Source: Halomonas sp. CH40 (lineage in GTDB: Bacteria; Pseudomonadota; Gammaproteobacteria; Pseudomonadales; Halomonadaceae). Taken from it: a DNA stretch of 64,000 nt. The DNA lies in contig CP112982.1 in the NCBI GenBank assembly GCA_041875495.1, positions 744,001-808,000 of the forward strand. The letters run 5' to 3'. Shown one piece after another: positions 7,456 to 15,879 of this stretch. The notes under the pieces are model-generated. The model saw nothing but the letters and a program-made list of their open reading frames with translations, was not told the DNA's origin and did no database searches. The translations under genes and the position numbers were made by a program. Position 1 is the first letter of the stretch; every line of letters begins with the position of its first letter.

Positions 7456-8919
7456 ATGCTGGCATTTGAACACCAATTTGCAACGCTGCCCGAGCCGTTA
7501 TGGGTTGCCTGCCAACCCACGCCCGTTGAGGCCCCACGCCTGATTGCTTTCAATCAGCCACTGGCGGATGCCTTGGGCCTGGGAGAGGCGCCGGATGATG
7601 CCAGGCTGGCTGAGTGGTTCAGCGGTAACGCTCTGCCGCCCGGTGCTGAACCCAAGGCGTTAGGCTATGCGGGCCATCAGTTCGGTAACTTTGTGCCCCA
7701 GTTGGGGGATGGCCGCGCGCTGCTGCTGGGCGAGGTGGTGGATCAGCATGGGGTGCGCCGCGATATCCAGCTCAAAGGCAGCGGGCGTACGCCGTTTTCA
7801 CGCGGTGGCGATGGCCGCTCGCCCCTCGGCCCGGTGCTGCGTGAATATCTGGTCAGTGAAGCCATGGCGGCGATGGGCGTTCCCACTACCCGTGCCCTGG
7901 CGGCGGTGGCCAGCGGCGAGCGGGTGATGCGCCAGATGGTCGAGCCGGGGGCGGTGCTGACCCGGGTGGCCGCCAGCCACGTGCGGGTCGGCACCTTCCA
8001 GTTTGTGGCGGCGCGTCAGGATCACACGGCCCTCAAGGCGCTGGCGGATTTCGTCATTGAGCGCCATTACCCAGAGGCGCAGCAGGCGGAACAGCCCTAC
8101 CTGGCGCTGCTCGAAGCCGTCCTGCAGCGTCAGGCGGCGCTGGTGGCCCAATGGATGGGCGTTGGCTTTATTCATGGGGTAATGAACACCGATAACATGA
8201 GCATTGCTGGGGAGACCATTGATTACGGCCCCTGCGCCTTTATGGAGCAGTTCGACCCACAAAAGGTCTACAGCTCAATCGATAGCGGTAAACGCTATGC
8301 ATTTTCCAACCAGCCGTTGATTGCCCAGTGGAATCTGGCGCGTTTTGCCGAATGTCTGCTGCCGTTACTGGAAGGCGAGCAGGAGACCCGCGTATCCCAG
8401 CTGACCGACATTCTGCGTGGTTTTGATGGCGTGTTTGCCGCCGAGCAGCAGCGTATTCACGCCGACAAGCTGGGGCTTGACGCCGAGGATGATCAGGCCA
8501 GCCAGCTGATGGCTGCGCTTGAAGCCCAGATGCAGCAAGGGCGCATGGACATGACCGCGACCTTTGATGCGCTGACCCAGCTGGCCCGAGCGCCGGGCGA
8601 TACCTCCCGCCAGGCCCTGCTGGCCCTGTCGGCCACCCCTGAGGCGCTGGCGCCCTGGGTAGATGAATGGCAAGCACACCAGGTGGCCAGCCAGCAGGAA
8701 CAGCGCTGGCAGGCCATGCGCAAGGCGAGTCCGCTGATTATTCCGCGTAATCACCGCGTGGAAGAGGCTATTCAGGCCGCCAATGATGGCGATCTTGCGC
8801 CCTTCCATCGCCTGTTGGCAGCGGTAACAACCCCCTATACAGATACCGCGGACACCCGCGAACTCGGCCTGCCAGCGAACGAGCAGCAGCAGGTACTGCG
8901 CACCTTCTGCGGCACCTGA
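7456..8919 (+). CDS. selO: Protein AMPylase SelO (YdiU)
   Basis: A 487-residue SelO/YdiU-family pseudokinase that transfers AMP to hydroxyl side chains of target proteins, with roles in redox stress in characterised members. Recognisable blocks are YAGHQFGNFVPQLGDGRA, IQLKGSGRTPFSRGGDGRSPLG, LREYLVSEAM and the metal-binding GVMNTDNMSI with IDYGPCAFM. The ATG at 7456 follows GGAG with 7 nt spacing; a GTG 12 nt earlier is also possible. The C-terminus ends in FCGT, so a cysteine holds the position of the selenocysteine found in some eukaryotic members. It is a single gene of normal length. Confidence 0.92.
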   Translation: MLAFEHQFATLPEPLWVACQPTPVEAPRLIAFNQPLADALGLGEAPDDARLAEWFSGNALPPGAEPKALGYAGHQFGNFVPQLGDGRALLLGEVVDQHGVRRDIQLKGSGRTPFSRGGDGRSPLGPVLREYLVSEAMAAMGVPTTRALAAVASGERVMRQMVEPGAVLTRVAASHVRVGTFQFVAARQDHTALKALADFVIERHYPEAQQAEQPYLALLEAVLQRQAALVAQWMGVGFIHGVMNTDNMSIAGETIDYGPCAFMEQFDPQKVYSSIDSGKRYAFSNQPLIAQWNLARFAECLLPLLEGEQETRVSQLTDILRGFDGVFAAEQQRIHADKLGLDAEDDQASQLMAALEAQMQQGRMDMTATFDALTQLARAPGDTSRQALLALSATPEALAPWVDEWQAHQVASQQEQRWQAMRKASPLIIPRNHRVEEAIQAANDGDLAPFHRLLAAVTTPYTDTADTRELGLPANEQQQVLRTFCGT

Positions 8920-8969
8920 TACCCGCTGAGTTTGGCGGCGTTGCTACGCGCCGTGTCGCCTGTGGTAAA

Positions 8970-8985
8970 CTGTTCATTCTTACAG
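8970..8985 (+). promoter_or_regulatory. LexA (SOS) box upstream of dinB
   Basis: CTGTTCATTCTTACAG keeps both CTG and CAG ends and 11 of 16 positions of the gammaproteobacterial LexA consensus. It ends 16 bp before the dinB start, so LexA bound here would block the promoter. This fits dinB being an SOS gene in relatives. Confidence 0.75.
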
Positions 8986-9001
8986 GGTGAGAGGGCGGCA
9001 G

Positions 9002-10048
9002 GTGCGCAAAATCATTCATTGCGACTGCGACTGTTTCTATGCAGCAGTAGAAATGCGTGACAATCCGGCGCTTCGTGATATCCCCATTGCCATCGGGGGT
9101 AGCGTGGAGCGCCGGGGAGTGGTGGCCACCTGCAACTATCCGGCGCGTGCCTTTGGCATTCATTCCGCCATGCCCATGGCTCAGGCGCTGAAGCGCTGCC
9201 CGCACCTGACGGTAGTACGCGGTGATATGGCCAAATACAAGGCCGTTGCCCGGGAAGTCTTTGCCATCTACCGCGAGATAACGCCGCTGATTGAGCCGCT
9301 TTCCCTGGATGAAGCCTATCTGGATGTTTCCGCCATCACCGCTTACCAGGGCAGCGCCACCCGCATGGCCGAAGCGATTCGCGCCCGGGTGCGTGATGAA
9401 GTCGGCATTGTGGTTTCCGCCGGCGTGGCGCCCAACAAGTTTCTGGCCAAGATTGCCAGCGACTGGCACAAGCCGGATGGCCTGTGCGTGATTCCCCCTG
9501 AGGCTATAGATGATTTTGTGCGTGAGCTGCCAGTCACCAAGATTCACGGCGTCGGCCCACGCACCGCTGAAAAACTGCATGGCCTGGGGATTCATACCTG
9601 TGCCGACCTGCGCGAGTGGCCATTGGTGGCGTTGGTGGAGCGGTTCGGCCGCTTTGGCGAACGCCTTCACGCCCTGGCCTATGGGCGTGACGAGCGCCCG
9701 GTGAAAACCCAGCGCGAACGCAAATCAGTGAGTACCGAACAGACCTACCCACAAGACTTGCCCACCCTGGAAAGCTGCCGTGAGGCGCTGCCCGCCCTGA
9801 TCGCCGATCTCGAACAACGCTATGCCAAGCTCGACCCACCCCCCGGCGTGCGTGGTGCCGTGGTCAAGGTCAAGTTCAACGATTTCACCCAGACCACCGT
9901 GGAACACGCCGACCCCGCCCCGGATGCCGCCCAGTTTGAAGGCCTGTTAAACATTGGCTGGCAGCGCGGCAACCGCCCGGTTCGCCTGCTCGGCGTGGGG
10001 TATCGGCTGGCGGAAGAAACCCGTGCCCAGCAGTTGGCGCTGTTTTGA
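9002..10048 (+). CDS. dinB: DNA polymerase IV (Y family)
   Basis: A 348-residue translesion polymerase. The N-terminus KIIHCDCDCFYAAVE holds the first metal-binding aspartate and the steric gate; SLDEAYLDV holds the catalytic SLDE; GVAPNKFLAKIASD and the KIHGVGPRTAEKL helix-hairpin-helix follow. The GTG at 9002 is chosen because AGAGGG lies about 7 nt upstream and the N-terminus then matches the family; a GTG at 8987 is possible but overlaps the LexA box neighbourhood. The C-terminus ends in QLALF, matching the QLxLF clamp-binding motif. The adjacent LexA box implies damage induction. Confidence 0.95.
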   Translation: MRKIIHCDCDCFYAAVEMRDNPALRDIPIAIGGSVERRGVVATCNYPARAFGIHSAMPMAQALKRCPHLTVVRGDMAKYKAVAREVFAIYREITPLIEPLSLDEAYLDVSAITAYQGSATRMAEAIRARVRDEVGIVVSAGVAPNKFLAKIASDWHKPDGLCVIPPEAIDDFVRELPVTKIHGVGPRTAEKLHGLGIHTCADLREWPLVALVERFGRFGERLHALAYGRDERPVKTQRERKSVSTEQTYPQDLPTLESCREALPALIADLEQRYAKLDPPPGVRGAVVKVKFNDFTQTTVEHADPAPDAAQFEGLLNIGWQRGNRPVRLLGVGYRLAEETRAQQLALF

Positions 10049-10178
10049 GTTGGGTAACGGCTAGGCACTGCTGAATAGCTGGCCAAAGTGAGACTGCATC
10101 GTTTGCCATTTTGAGGCAAGATACTGACCAGACGAGTCATGCAAAAAATCATCTGCGTAAGACAAAAGAGTACATAGG

Positions 10179-13100
10179 ATGTCTTCAAAAGAAAGCGAAA
10201 TCGAGCAGCAACTGATTAAAAAGCTCAATGAGCTAAAGTACGTTTATCGTTCTGACATTCGCGATAAAGCCGCTCTTGAGCAAAATTTCCGTGAAAAATT
10301 TGAGGCACTTAACTATGTTCGGCTAACCGATGCCGAATTTGCTCGGTTGCGCGATGAAATTATCAATGCTGATGTTTTCCAGGCGGCTAAGTCGCTGCGT
10401 GAATACGGCCATTTCCAGCGTGAAGATGGTACGCCGTTGGACTACATGCTGGTCAATCTCAAGGATTGGTGTAAAAACGATTTTGAAGTTATTAACCAGC
10501 TGCGCATCAATACGGATAACAGCCACCACCGCTATGATGTGATTCTGCTGATTAACGGTTTGCCATTGGTGCAAATCGAACTGAAATCCATTGGTATCAC
10601 GCCGCGCCGGGCGATGGAGCAGATTGTCCAATACAAAAATGATCCCGGTAACGGTTACGCCAATACGCTGCTGTGCTTTATGCAGCTATTTATTGTTAGT
10701 AATCGTCATAACACCTACTACTTTGCCAATAACCACAGTCAGCATTTTGCCTTTAACGCCGATGAGCGTTTTTTGCCGATTTATCAATTGGCCGGTGAGG
10801 ATAATCGCAAAATCAAACACCTGGACGATTTTGCTGATAGCTTTCTGGCCAAATGTACGCTTGGCCAGATGATTAGCCGCTACATGGTATTGGTCGCCAG
10901 TGAGCAAAAGCTGATGATTATGCGGCCTTACCAAATCTATGCGGTGAAGGCTATTGTCGATTGTATCCATCAGAATCGTGGGAATGGCTACATCTGGCAC
11001 ACCACCGGCAGTGGTAAAACGCTGACGTCTTTTAAAGCGTCTACGCTGCTCAAGGACAACCCCGATATTGAAAAATGTCTGTTCGTCGTTGACCGCAAAG
11101 ATCTTGATCGCCAAACGCGTGAGGAATTCAACAAATTCCAGCAAGGCTGTGTAGAAGAAAACACCAATACCGAAACCCTGGTGCGCCGCCTGCTTTCTGA
11201 AGATTACGCCGACAAAGTGATCGTCACGACCATTCAAAAGCTGGGGTTAGCACTGGATGAAAACAGCAAGCGCAACCAGCAGCATAAAGAGAACGGCAGG
11301 CTCACCTACAAAGAGCGCCTAGAGCCATTGCGCAACAAGCGCATTGTGTTCATTTTCGATGAATGCCACCGTTCCCAGTTTGGCGATAACCATAAAGCTA
11401 TCAAGGCGTTCTTCCCCAGCGCGCAACTGTTCGGTTTTACAGGTACGCCCATATTTGAAGACAACGCAACGTATAAACAGATTGATGGCACTGTCGGGTC
11501 TTACCGAACCACTGAAGACATTTTTGAAAAGCGCCTGCACGCCTACACTATTACTCATGCGATTGAAGATCAAAATGTGCTGCGCTTTCATATTGACTAC
11601 TTCAAGCACGAGGGTAAGAAGGAAAACGCAGACCAGCAGGCACCTGAAGGAAGCCGTACTGATAAAAAGCAACCCGCTAAACCCAGCGAGAACATTACCC
11701 AGCAGGCGGTGGTTGAGGCCATTCTAAGCAAGCACAACGCCGCCACTAACCAGCGGCGCTTTAACGCGATACTGGCGACGGCCTCAATTAACCATGCCAT
11801 TGCGTATTACGAGCTGTTTAAGCAATTACAGGCGGAGCGTCAGGCATCAGATCCAGCGTACCAACCTATGAACATCACATGCGTGTTCTCTCCGCCCGCC
11901 GAAGGTAACAAAGACGTTAAGCAACTACAGGAAGATCTGCCCCAGGAAAAAGCGGATAACCAGCAAGAGCCGGAACAAAAGAAAGCGGCGCTCAAAACCA
12001 TCATTGCCGACTACAACGCGCAATATGGCAGCAACCACAGCATTAACGAATTTGACCTGTATTATCAGGATGTGCAGCAGCGCATCAAAGATCAGCAATA
12101 CGCCAACAGTGATTATCCCCACAAAAACAAGATCGATATCACCATAGTGGTGGATATGCTGCTCACAGGCTTTGATTCCAAGTACCTCAACACCTTGTAT
12201 GTCGACAAAAACCTCAAGCACCATGGCTTGATTCAGGCGTTTTCTCGCACCAACCGTGTGCTCAATGACACCAAGCCCTACGGCAATATTCTTGATTTCC
12301 GTGGTCAGCAAACCACGGTTGATGAGGCTATCGCGCTCTTTTCTGGTGAGGATACCAGCCGCTCCCGCGAAATCTGGCTGGTTGACCCTGCTCCCAAGGT
12401 GATTGAAAAGTACGAAGAAGCTGTGGTGGCGATAGAAGCATTTATGGCAGAAAAAGGCTTGGTCGATGAGCTAGGAAGTAGTGACGAGGCCAGCAAGGTG
12501 ATGGAGCCTGAAGGCGTTTACAACCTCAAAGGCGACGCTGCACGTACCGAGTTCGTTAATCGCTTTAAAGAAGTTCAGCGCCTAAAAACCCAGCTTGATC
12601 AATACACCGACCTTGATGAAGCGCAAGTAGAGAAAATCAACGCCCTCTTGCCTGAGGAGCAGCTAAAAGCATTACGAGGATCGTATCTGGAAACCGCGCA
12701 ACGCCTTAAGGCTCAGCAAGGTAAACGTGGCGAAGAGGCCAGCGAGGTACAGACAGACATTGATCAGTTAGATTTTGAATTTGTGCTCTTCTCCTCGGCG
12801 CTGATTGACTACGACTACATCATGGGGCTGGTAGCCCGCTTTAGTCAGGAAGAACCCGGCAAACAGAGTATGAGCCGCACGCAGTTGGTTAATATGCTCT
12901 CTGCCAGCAGCAACCTGATGGAGGAGCGCGATGATATCGTTGCCTACATCAACCGCTTGGAGGCAGGTGAGGGCTTAAGCGAACACGCGATACGCGATGG
13001 TTACCAGGCCTTCAAAGCACAAAAAGCGGACGGAGAGATAAGTGAGCTAGCGGCAAGGCACGGTTTGCAAGCGGATACGTTGAAAGGCTTTGTTGACGCG

Positions 13101-13274
13101 ATTTTCGACCGCATGATTTTTGATGGTGAACGCCTAAGTGACGTGTTTGAACCGCTGGAACTGGGTTGGAAAGCACGCAGCAAAGCCGAACTGGCGCTGA
13201 TGGAAGAGTTAGTGCCCTTTTTGAAGAAGCAGGCCCAAGGGCGCGAAATTTCCGGGTTGGCGGCGTATGAATAA
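10179..13274 (+). CDS. hsdR: Type I restriction enzyme, endonuclease/translocase subunit HsdR
   Basis: A 1031-residue HsdR. The N-terminal nuclease domain shows the PD-ExK pattern (DVILLINGLPLVQIELKS). The helicase motor has Walker A TTGSGKT near residue 280, DECH in FIFDECHRSQF, and GFTGTPIF, followed by motif V/VI sequences (DMLLTGFDS, QAFSRTNR). A helical C-terminal domain of about 250 residues would bind the methylase core. It is the first gene of the operon, in contrast to the common order with hsdM first. No frameshift is seen, so it should be functional. An inverted repeat TTGCC/GGCAA about 65-75 bp upstream could be a control site. The next small gene starts inside its last codons. 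Confidence 0.93.
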   Translation: MSSKESEIEQQLIKKLNELKYVYRSDIRDKAALEQNFREKFEALNYVRLTDAEFARLRDEIINADVFQAAKSLREYGHFQREDGTPLDYMLVNLKDWCKNDFEVINQLRINTDNSHHRYDVILLINGLPLVQIELKSIGITPRRAMEQIVQYKNDPGNGYANTLLCFMQLFIVSNRHNTYYFANNHSQHFAFNADERFLPIYQLAGEDNRKIKHLDDFADSFLAKCTLGQMISRYMVLVASEQKLMIMRPYQIYAVKAIVDCIHQNRGNGYIWHTTGSGKTLTSFKASTLLKDNPDIEKCLFVVDRKDLDRQTREEFNKFQQGCVEENTNTETLVRRLLSEDYADKVIVTTIQKLGLALDENSKRNQQHKENGRLTYKERLEPLRNKRIVFIFDECHRSQFGDNHKAIKAFFPSAQLFGFTGTPIFEDNATYKQIDGTVGSYRTTEDIFEKRLHAYTITHAIEDQNVLRFHIDYFKHEGKKENADQQAPEGSRTDKKQPAKPSENITQQAVVEAILSKHNAATNQRRFNAILATASINHAIAYYELFKQLQAERQASDPAYQPMNITCVFSPPAEGNKDVKQLQEDLPQEKADNQQEPEQKKAALKTIIADYNAQYGSNHSINEFDLYYQDVQQRIKDQQYANSDYPHKNKIDITIVVDMLLTGFDSKYLNTLYVDKNLKHHGLIQAFSRTNRVLNDTKPYGNILDFRGQQTTVDEAIALFSGEDTSRSREIWLVDPAPKVIEKYEEAVVAIEAFMAEKGLVDELGSSDEASKVMEPEGVYNLKGDAARTEFVNRFKEVQRLKTQLDQYTDLDEAQVEKINALLPEEQLKALRGSYLETAQRLKAQQGKRGEEASEVQTDIDQLDFEFVLFSSALIDYDYIMGLVARFSQEEPGKQSMSRTQLVNMLSASSNLMEERDDIVAYINRLEAGEGLSEHAIRDGYQAFKAQKADGEISELAARHGLQADTLKGFVDAIFDRMIFDGERLSDVFEPLELGWKARSKAELALMEELVPFLKKQAQGREISGLAAYE

Positions 13275-13491
13275 ACCACCCAGCAACACCCAGGCCAGTT
13301 TCGATGCATTGCTACAGCAAATTCAGCGAGCGCGGCAGAAAGCCCTGCAAGATGGCCGCAGCAGAATACGCCTAATTCTCTCACCGCTGGTGAGAGAACT
13401 GCATCCTACCCGAAACACCGTTAAAGACCGACACGTGCAGGAATTTTCAGGCCTGCCCAAAACCCGCAGCAAGGGAGGTGCGGTACTATGA
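13267..13491 (+). CDS. Hypothetical 74-aa protein between hsdR and hsdS
   Basis: A 74-residue protein of unknown function, tucked between hsdR and hsdS. It starts 8 bp inside the end of hsdR and ends in an ATGA overlap with hsdS, so position and coupling support it being translated. The first half (residues 9-35) is predicted helical and contains ALLQQIQRARQKAL; the second half is basic with no hydrophobic segment. It has no zinc or nucleotide-binding motif that I can see. It could be an accessory factor that controls or bridges HsdR and HsdS, but that is a guess from location. Confidence 0.6.
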   Translation: MNKPPSNTQASFDALLQQIQRARQKALQDGRSRIRLILSPLVRELHPTRNTVKDRHVQEFSGLPKTRSKGGAVL

Positions 13492-14738
13492 GTGAAAAAC
13501 AAGCACTGATACCCCGCCTGCGCTTTCCAGAGTTTTGGGATGCTGGGGAGTGGAGGCTTAAAAAACTGGGCGATAAAGATGTATCGAGCTTTGTTAAGAA
13601 GCGAGTCCCAGTCAATGATCTTGATTTAGTTAGCTACGTTAGCACTGAGAATATCTTGCCAGATTTTGACGGTATAAATGTGGCGTCTAAGCTTCCGCCG
13701 TCTGGCTCGTTTACAAGTTATAAGCCCAAAGACATATTGATTGCCAATATTCGCCCCTATCTAAAAAAAGTGTGGGTGGCGGATAGGTGTGGCGCTGCAT
13801 CCAACGATGTGATTGTCGTGCGGCCCATGCAAGAGGTGGCAGACTCATTTCTATCAGCACATCTAAAAAGCGAACACTTCATTGACCATGTAATGAAAGG
13901 AGCAAAAGGCGTAAAAATGCCAAGGGGCGATATTTCCTTGATAAAGGAATATCCGCTTGCTGTGCCAGACTCAAAAGAACAACAAAAAATCGCCGATTGC
14001 CTTTCGTCTCTCGATGAGCTGATCTCTGCCCAAGCGGAAAAAATCGATGCCCTCAAAACGCATAAAAAAGGGCTGATGCAGAAGCTCTTTCCCCGTGAAG
14101 GCGAAACCGTTCCTCGCCTGCGCTTTCCAGAGTTTCAGGGTCGAGGGGAATGGAAGACTAGCCAGTTACAAGATTTGGGTACAATTATTCGTGGAGCAAG
14201 CCCAAGACCCAGAAATGATCCAAGATTCTATGATGGTGATATTCCTCGGTTGATGGGACAGGACGTTTCGCGAGATGGAAAGTGGGTAACACCATGCATT
14301 GATTTTTTGACGAAAGAAGGTGCCAAGCTTAGCCGCTTATGCCAGAAAGGTACATTGACGATTATATGCTCGGGCGATGTAGGAATTCCGAGCTTTCTTG
14401 CCGTTGACGCATGCATACACGATGGCTTTCTTGCTTTAGTTGATATTGACATGCAAAGGATAAATGTCGATTACCTTTATTATTGTTTAGTTAATCTTCA
14501 AAGAGTATTTAATAGCTCTGCTACTCATGGCGGGATCTACAATAATTTAACGACTACGATTCTAAAAGAATTCTCGATTGGACTTCCGTATCTTGAAGAG
14601 CAGCAGATGATTGCCAACTGTCTCTCATCCTTGGATTCTCAGATCGCCGCCCAAATTGAAAAGCTCGATGCCTTAAAAACTCATAAAAAAGGTCTGATGC
14701 AGAAGCTCTTTCCTAGCGTGGTGAGCGTTGTTTCATGA
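13488..14738 (+). CDS. hsdS: Type I restriction enzyme, specificity subunit HsdS
   Basis: A 416-residue HsdS with two target-recognition domains, each reading one half of a bipartite DNA site, separated by coiled-coil spacers. The halves are internal repeats: PRLRFPEF opens both (residues about 9 and 209), and a spacer with IDALKTHKKGLMQKLFP or LDALKTHKKGLMQKLFP closes both. The second domain is about 7 residues longer. The recognition site cannot be read from sequence. It overlaps the genes on both sides by ATGA. Base composition falls inside the recognition domains (about 13.6-13.9 and 14.2-14.6 kb), as expected for exchanged segments. Confidence 0.93.
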   Translation: MSEKQALIPRLRFPEFWDAGEWRLKKLGDKDVSSFVKKRVPVNDLDLVSYVSTENILPDFDGINVASKLPPSGSFTSYKPKDILIANIRPYLKKVWVADRCGAASNDVIVVRPMQEVADSFLSAHLKSEHFIDHVMKGAKGVKMPRGDISLIKEYPLAVPDSKEQQKIADCLSSLDELISAQAEKIDALKTHKKGLMQKLFPREGETVPRLRFPEFQGRGEWKTSQLQDLGTIIRGASPRPRNDPRFYDGDIPRLMGQDVSRDGKWVTPCIDFLTKEGAKLSRLCQKGTLTIICSGDVGIPSFLAVDACIHDGFLALVDIDMQRINVDYLYYCLVNLQRVFNSSATHGGIYNNLTTTILKEFSIGLPYLEEQQMIANCLSSLDSQIAAQIEKLDALKTHKKGLMQKLFPSVVSVVS

Positions 14739-14857
14739 GTAATGCAGTGAAAGATTTCGCTAGTCTTTATGAAACTGCAGCGCATCTGCGCGACTTTATG
14801 GACAACTATCGCTTTAACCCGGAGCTGTTTCTAGCCAAGGATGAGGGGGCCGTATGA
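14735..14857 (+). CDS. 40-aa protein overlapping hsdS and rhuM
   Basis: A 40-residue reading frame beginning MSNAVKDFASLYETAAHL. Its ATG is in the ATGA overlapping the hsdS stop, and its TGA is in the ATGA that starts rhuM, so both ends are coupled and the frame fills the gap between the two genes exactly. It is probably amphipathic helical and acidic at the C-terminus. No family recognised. It is too short for many gene finders to call. Alternatively it is only a translational bridge that carries ribosomes from hsdS to rhuM. Confidence 0.5.
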   Translation: MSNAVKDFASLYETAAHLRDFMDNYRFNPELFLAKDEGAV

Positions 14858-15864
14858 CTAATTTGATTCTCTACACCACCGAAGATGGCAAGAATCGGAT
14901 TCAGCTGCGGGCGAATGGAGACACCATTTGGCTTAGTCAGCGTGAGATGGCGGAGCTTTTCAATGTGAGCGCCGATAATATTAGCCTACATCTCAAAAAT
15001 ATTTACATGGAAGGTGAGTTGCGTCATGAGTCAACTACCGAGGATTCCTCGGTAGTTCAGAACGAAGGTGGGCGTGAAGTGAGACGCTCTTTGACCCTTT
15101 ACAACCTCGACGCCATTCTGGCGGTGGGCTATCGGGTGCGTTCGCCCAGGGGGGTACAGTTCCGTCGCTGGGCCACCACCGTTCTTAGCGAGTACCTGAA
15201 CAAGGGCTTTGTCATGGATGATGAGCGCCTGAAGAATCCTGATGGCCGTCCGGATTACTTCGATGAGATGCTGGCGCGTATCCGCGATATCCGGGCATCC
15301 GAGAAGCGCTTCTATCAGAAAGTGCGTGATCTGTTCGCCCTGAGTAGCGATTACGACAAGACCGATCGGGCCACGCAGCAGTTTTTTGCCAGTGTGCAGA
15401 ACCTGCTGTTGTATGCGGTAACGCAACAAACGGCCGCTGAATTGATCATGGCTCGCGCCAACCCGGAGGATGCGCATTTCGGGCTGCTCAGCTGGAAAGG
15501 CGACCGAGTGCGTAAGCAGGATATACTGATTGCCAAAAACTATTTGAGTGAAGATGAAATCGACACCCTCAACCGGCTGGTGGTGATCTTTCTGGAAACC
15601 GCTGAGCTGCGCGCCAAGAGTCGCCAGGAAACCCCCATGGCTTTCTGGCAGGCGCGGGTAGATGACATTATCACCAGCAATGGCTTTCCTTTGCTGACCC
15701 ATGCGGGCTCCATCAGCCATATGCAGATGGATCGGTTGACCAGTGGCCGTTACGCCGACTTCGATCAGCGCCGCAAAACCCAAGCAGCCATTGCGGCTGA
15801 CGAGGCTGATGAGGCAGAGCTAAAAGCAATGGAAGACAAACTCAAACACAGAACGCAGTATTAA
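14854..15864 (+). CDS. rhuM: RhuM-family protein within the type I operon
   Basis: A 336-residue RhuM-family protein. The N-terminal part holds a helix-turn-helix-like segment (IWLSQREMAELFNVSADNIS) and the typical EVRRSLTLYNLDAILAVGYRVRSPRG block, then FRRWAT; the C-terminal part is helical and charged. RhuM was first named on a Salmonella pathogenicity island, and relatives often lie between genes of type I restriction systems. The biochemical role is not established; DNA binding is suggested by the N-terminal segment. It starts in an ATGA overlap with the 40-aa frame and ends 15 bp before hsdM, so it is co-expressed with the restriction genes. Confidence 0.85.
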   Translation: MTNLILYTTEDGKNRIQLRANGDTIWLSQREMAELFNVSADNISLHLKNIYMEGELRHESTTEDSSVVQNEGGREVRRSLTLYNLDAILAVGYRVRSPRGVQFRRWATTVLSEYLNKGFVMDDERLKNPDGRPDYFDEMLARIRDIRASEKRFYQKVRDLFALSSDYDKTDRATQQFFASVQNLLLYAVTQQTAAELIMARANPEDAHFGLLSWKGDRVRKQDILIAKNYLSEDEIDTLNRLVVIFLETAELRAKSRQETPMAFWQARVDDIITSNGFPLLTHAGSISHMQMDRLTSGRYADFDQRRKTQAAIAADEADEAELKAMEDKLKHRTQY

Positions 15865-15879
15865 GGTGCAGATAGAACC

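Noticed and set aside
8768..9670. 300-codon minus-strand frame across the selO end and dinB
   Set aside because: It spans two well-supported genes and the LexA box; it is a shadow frame.
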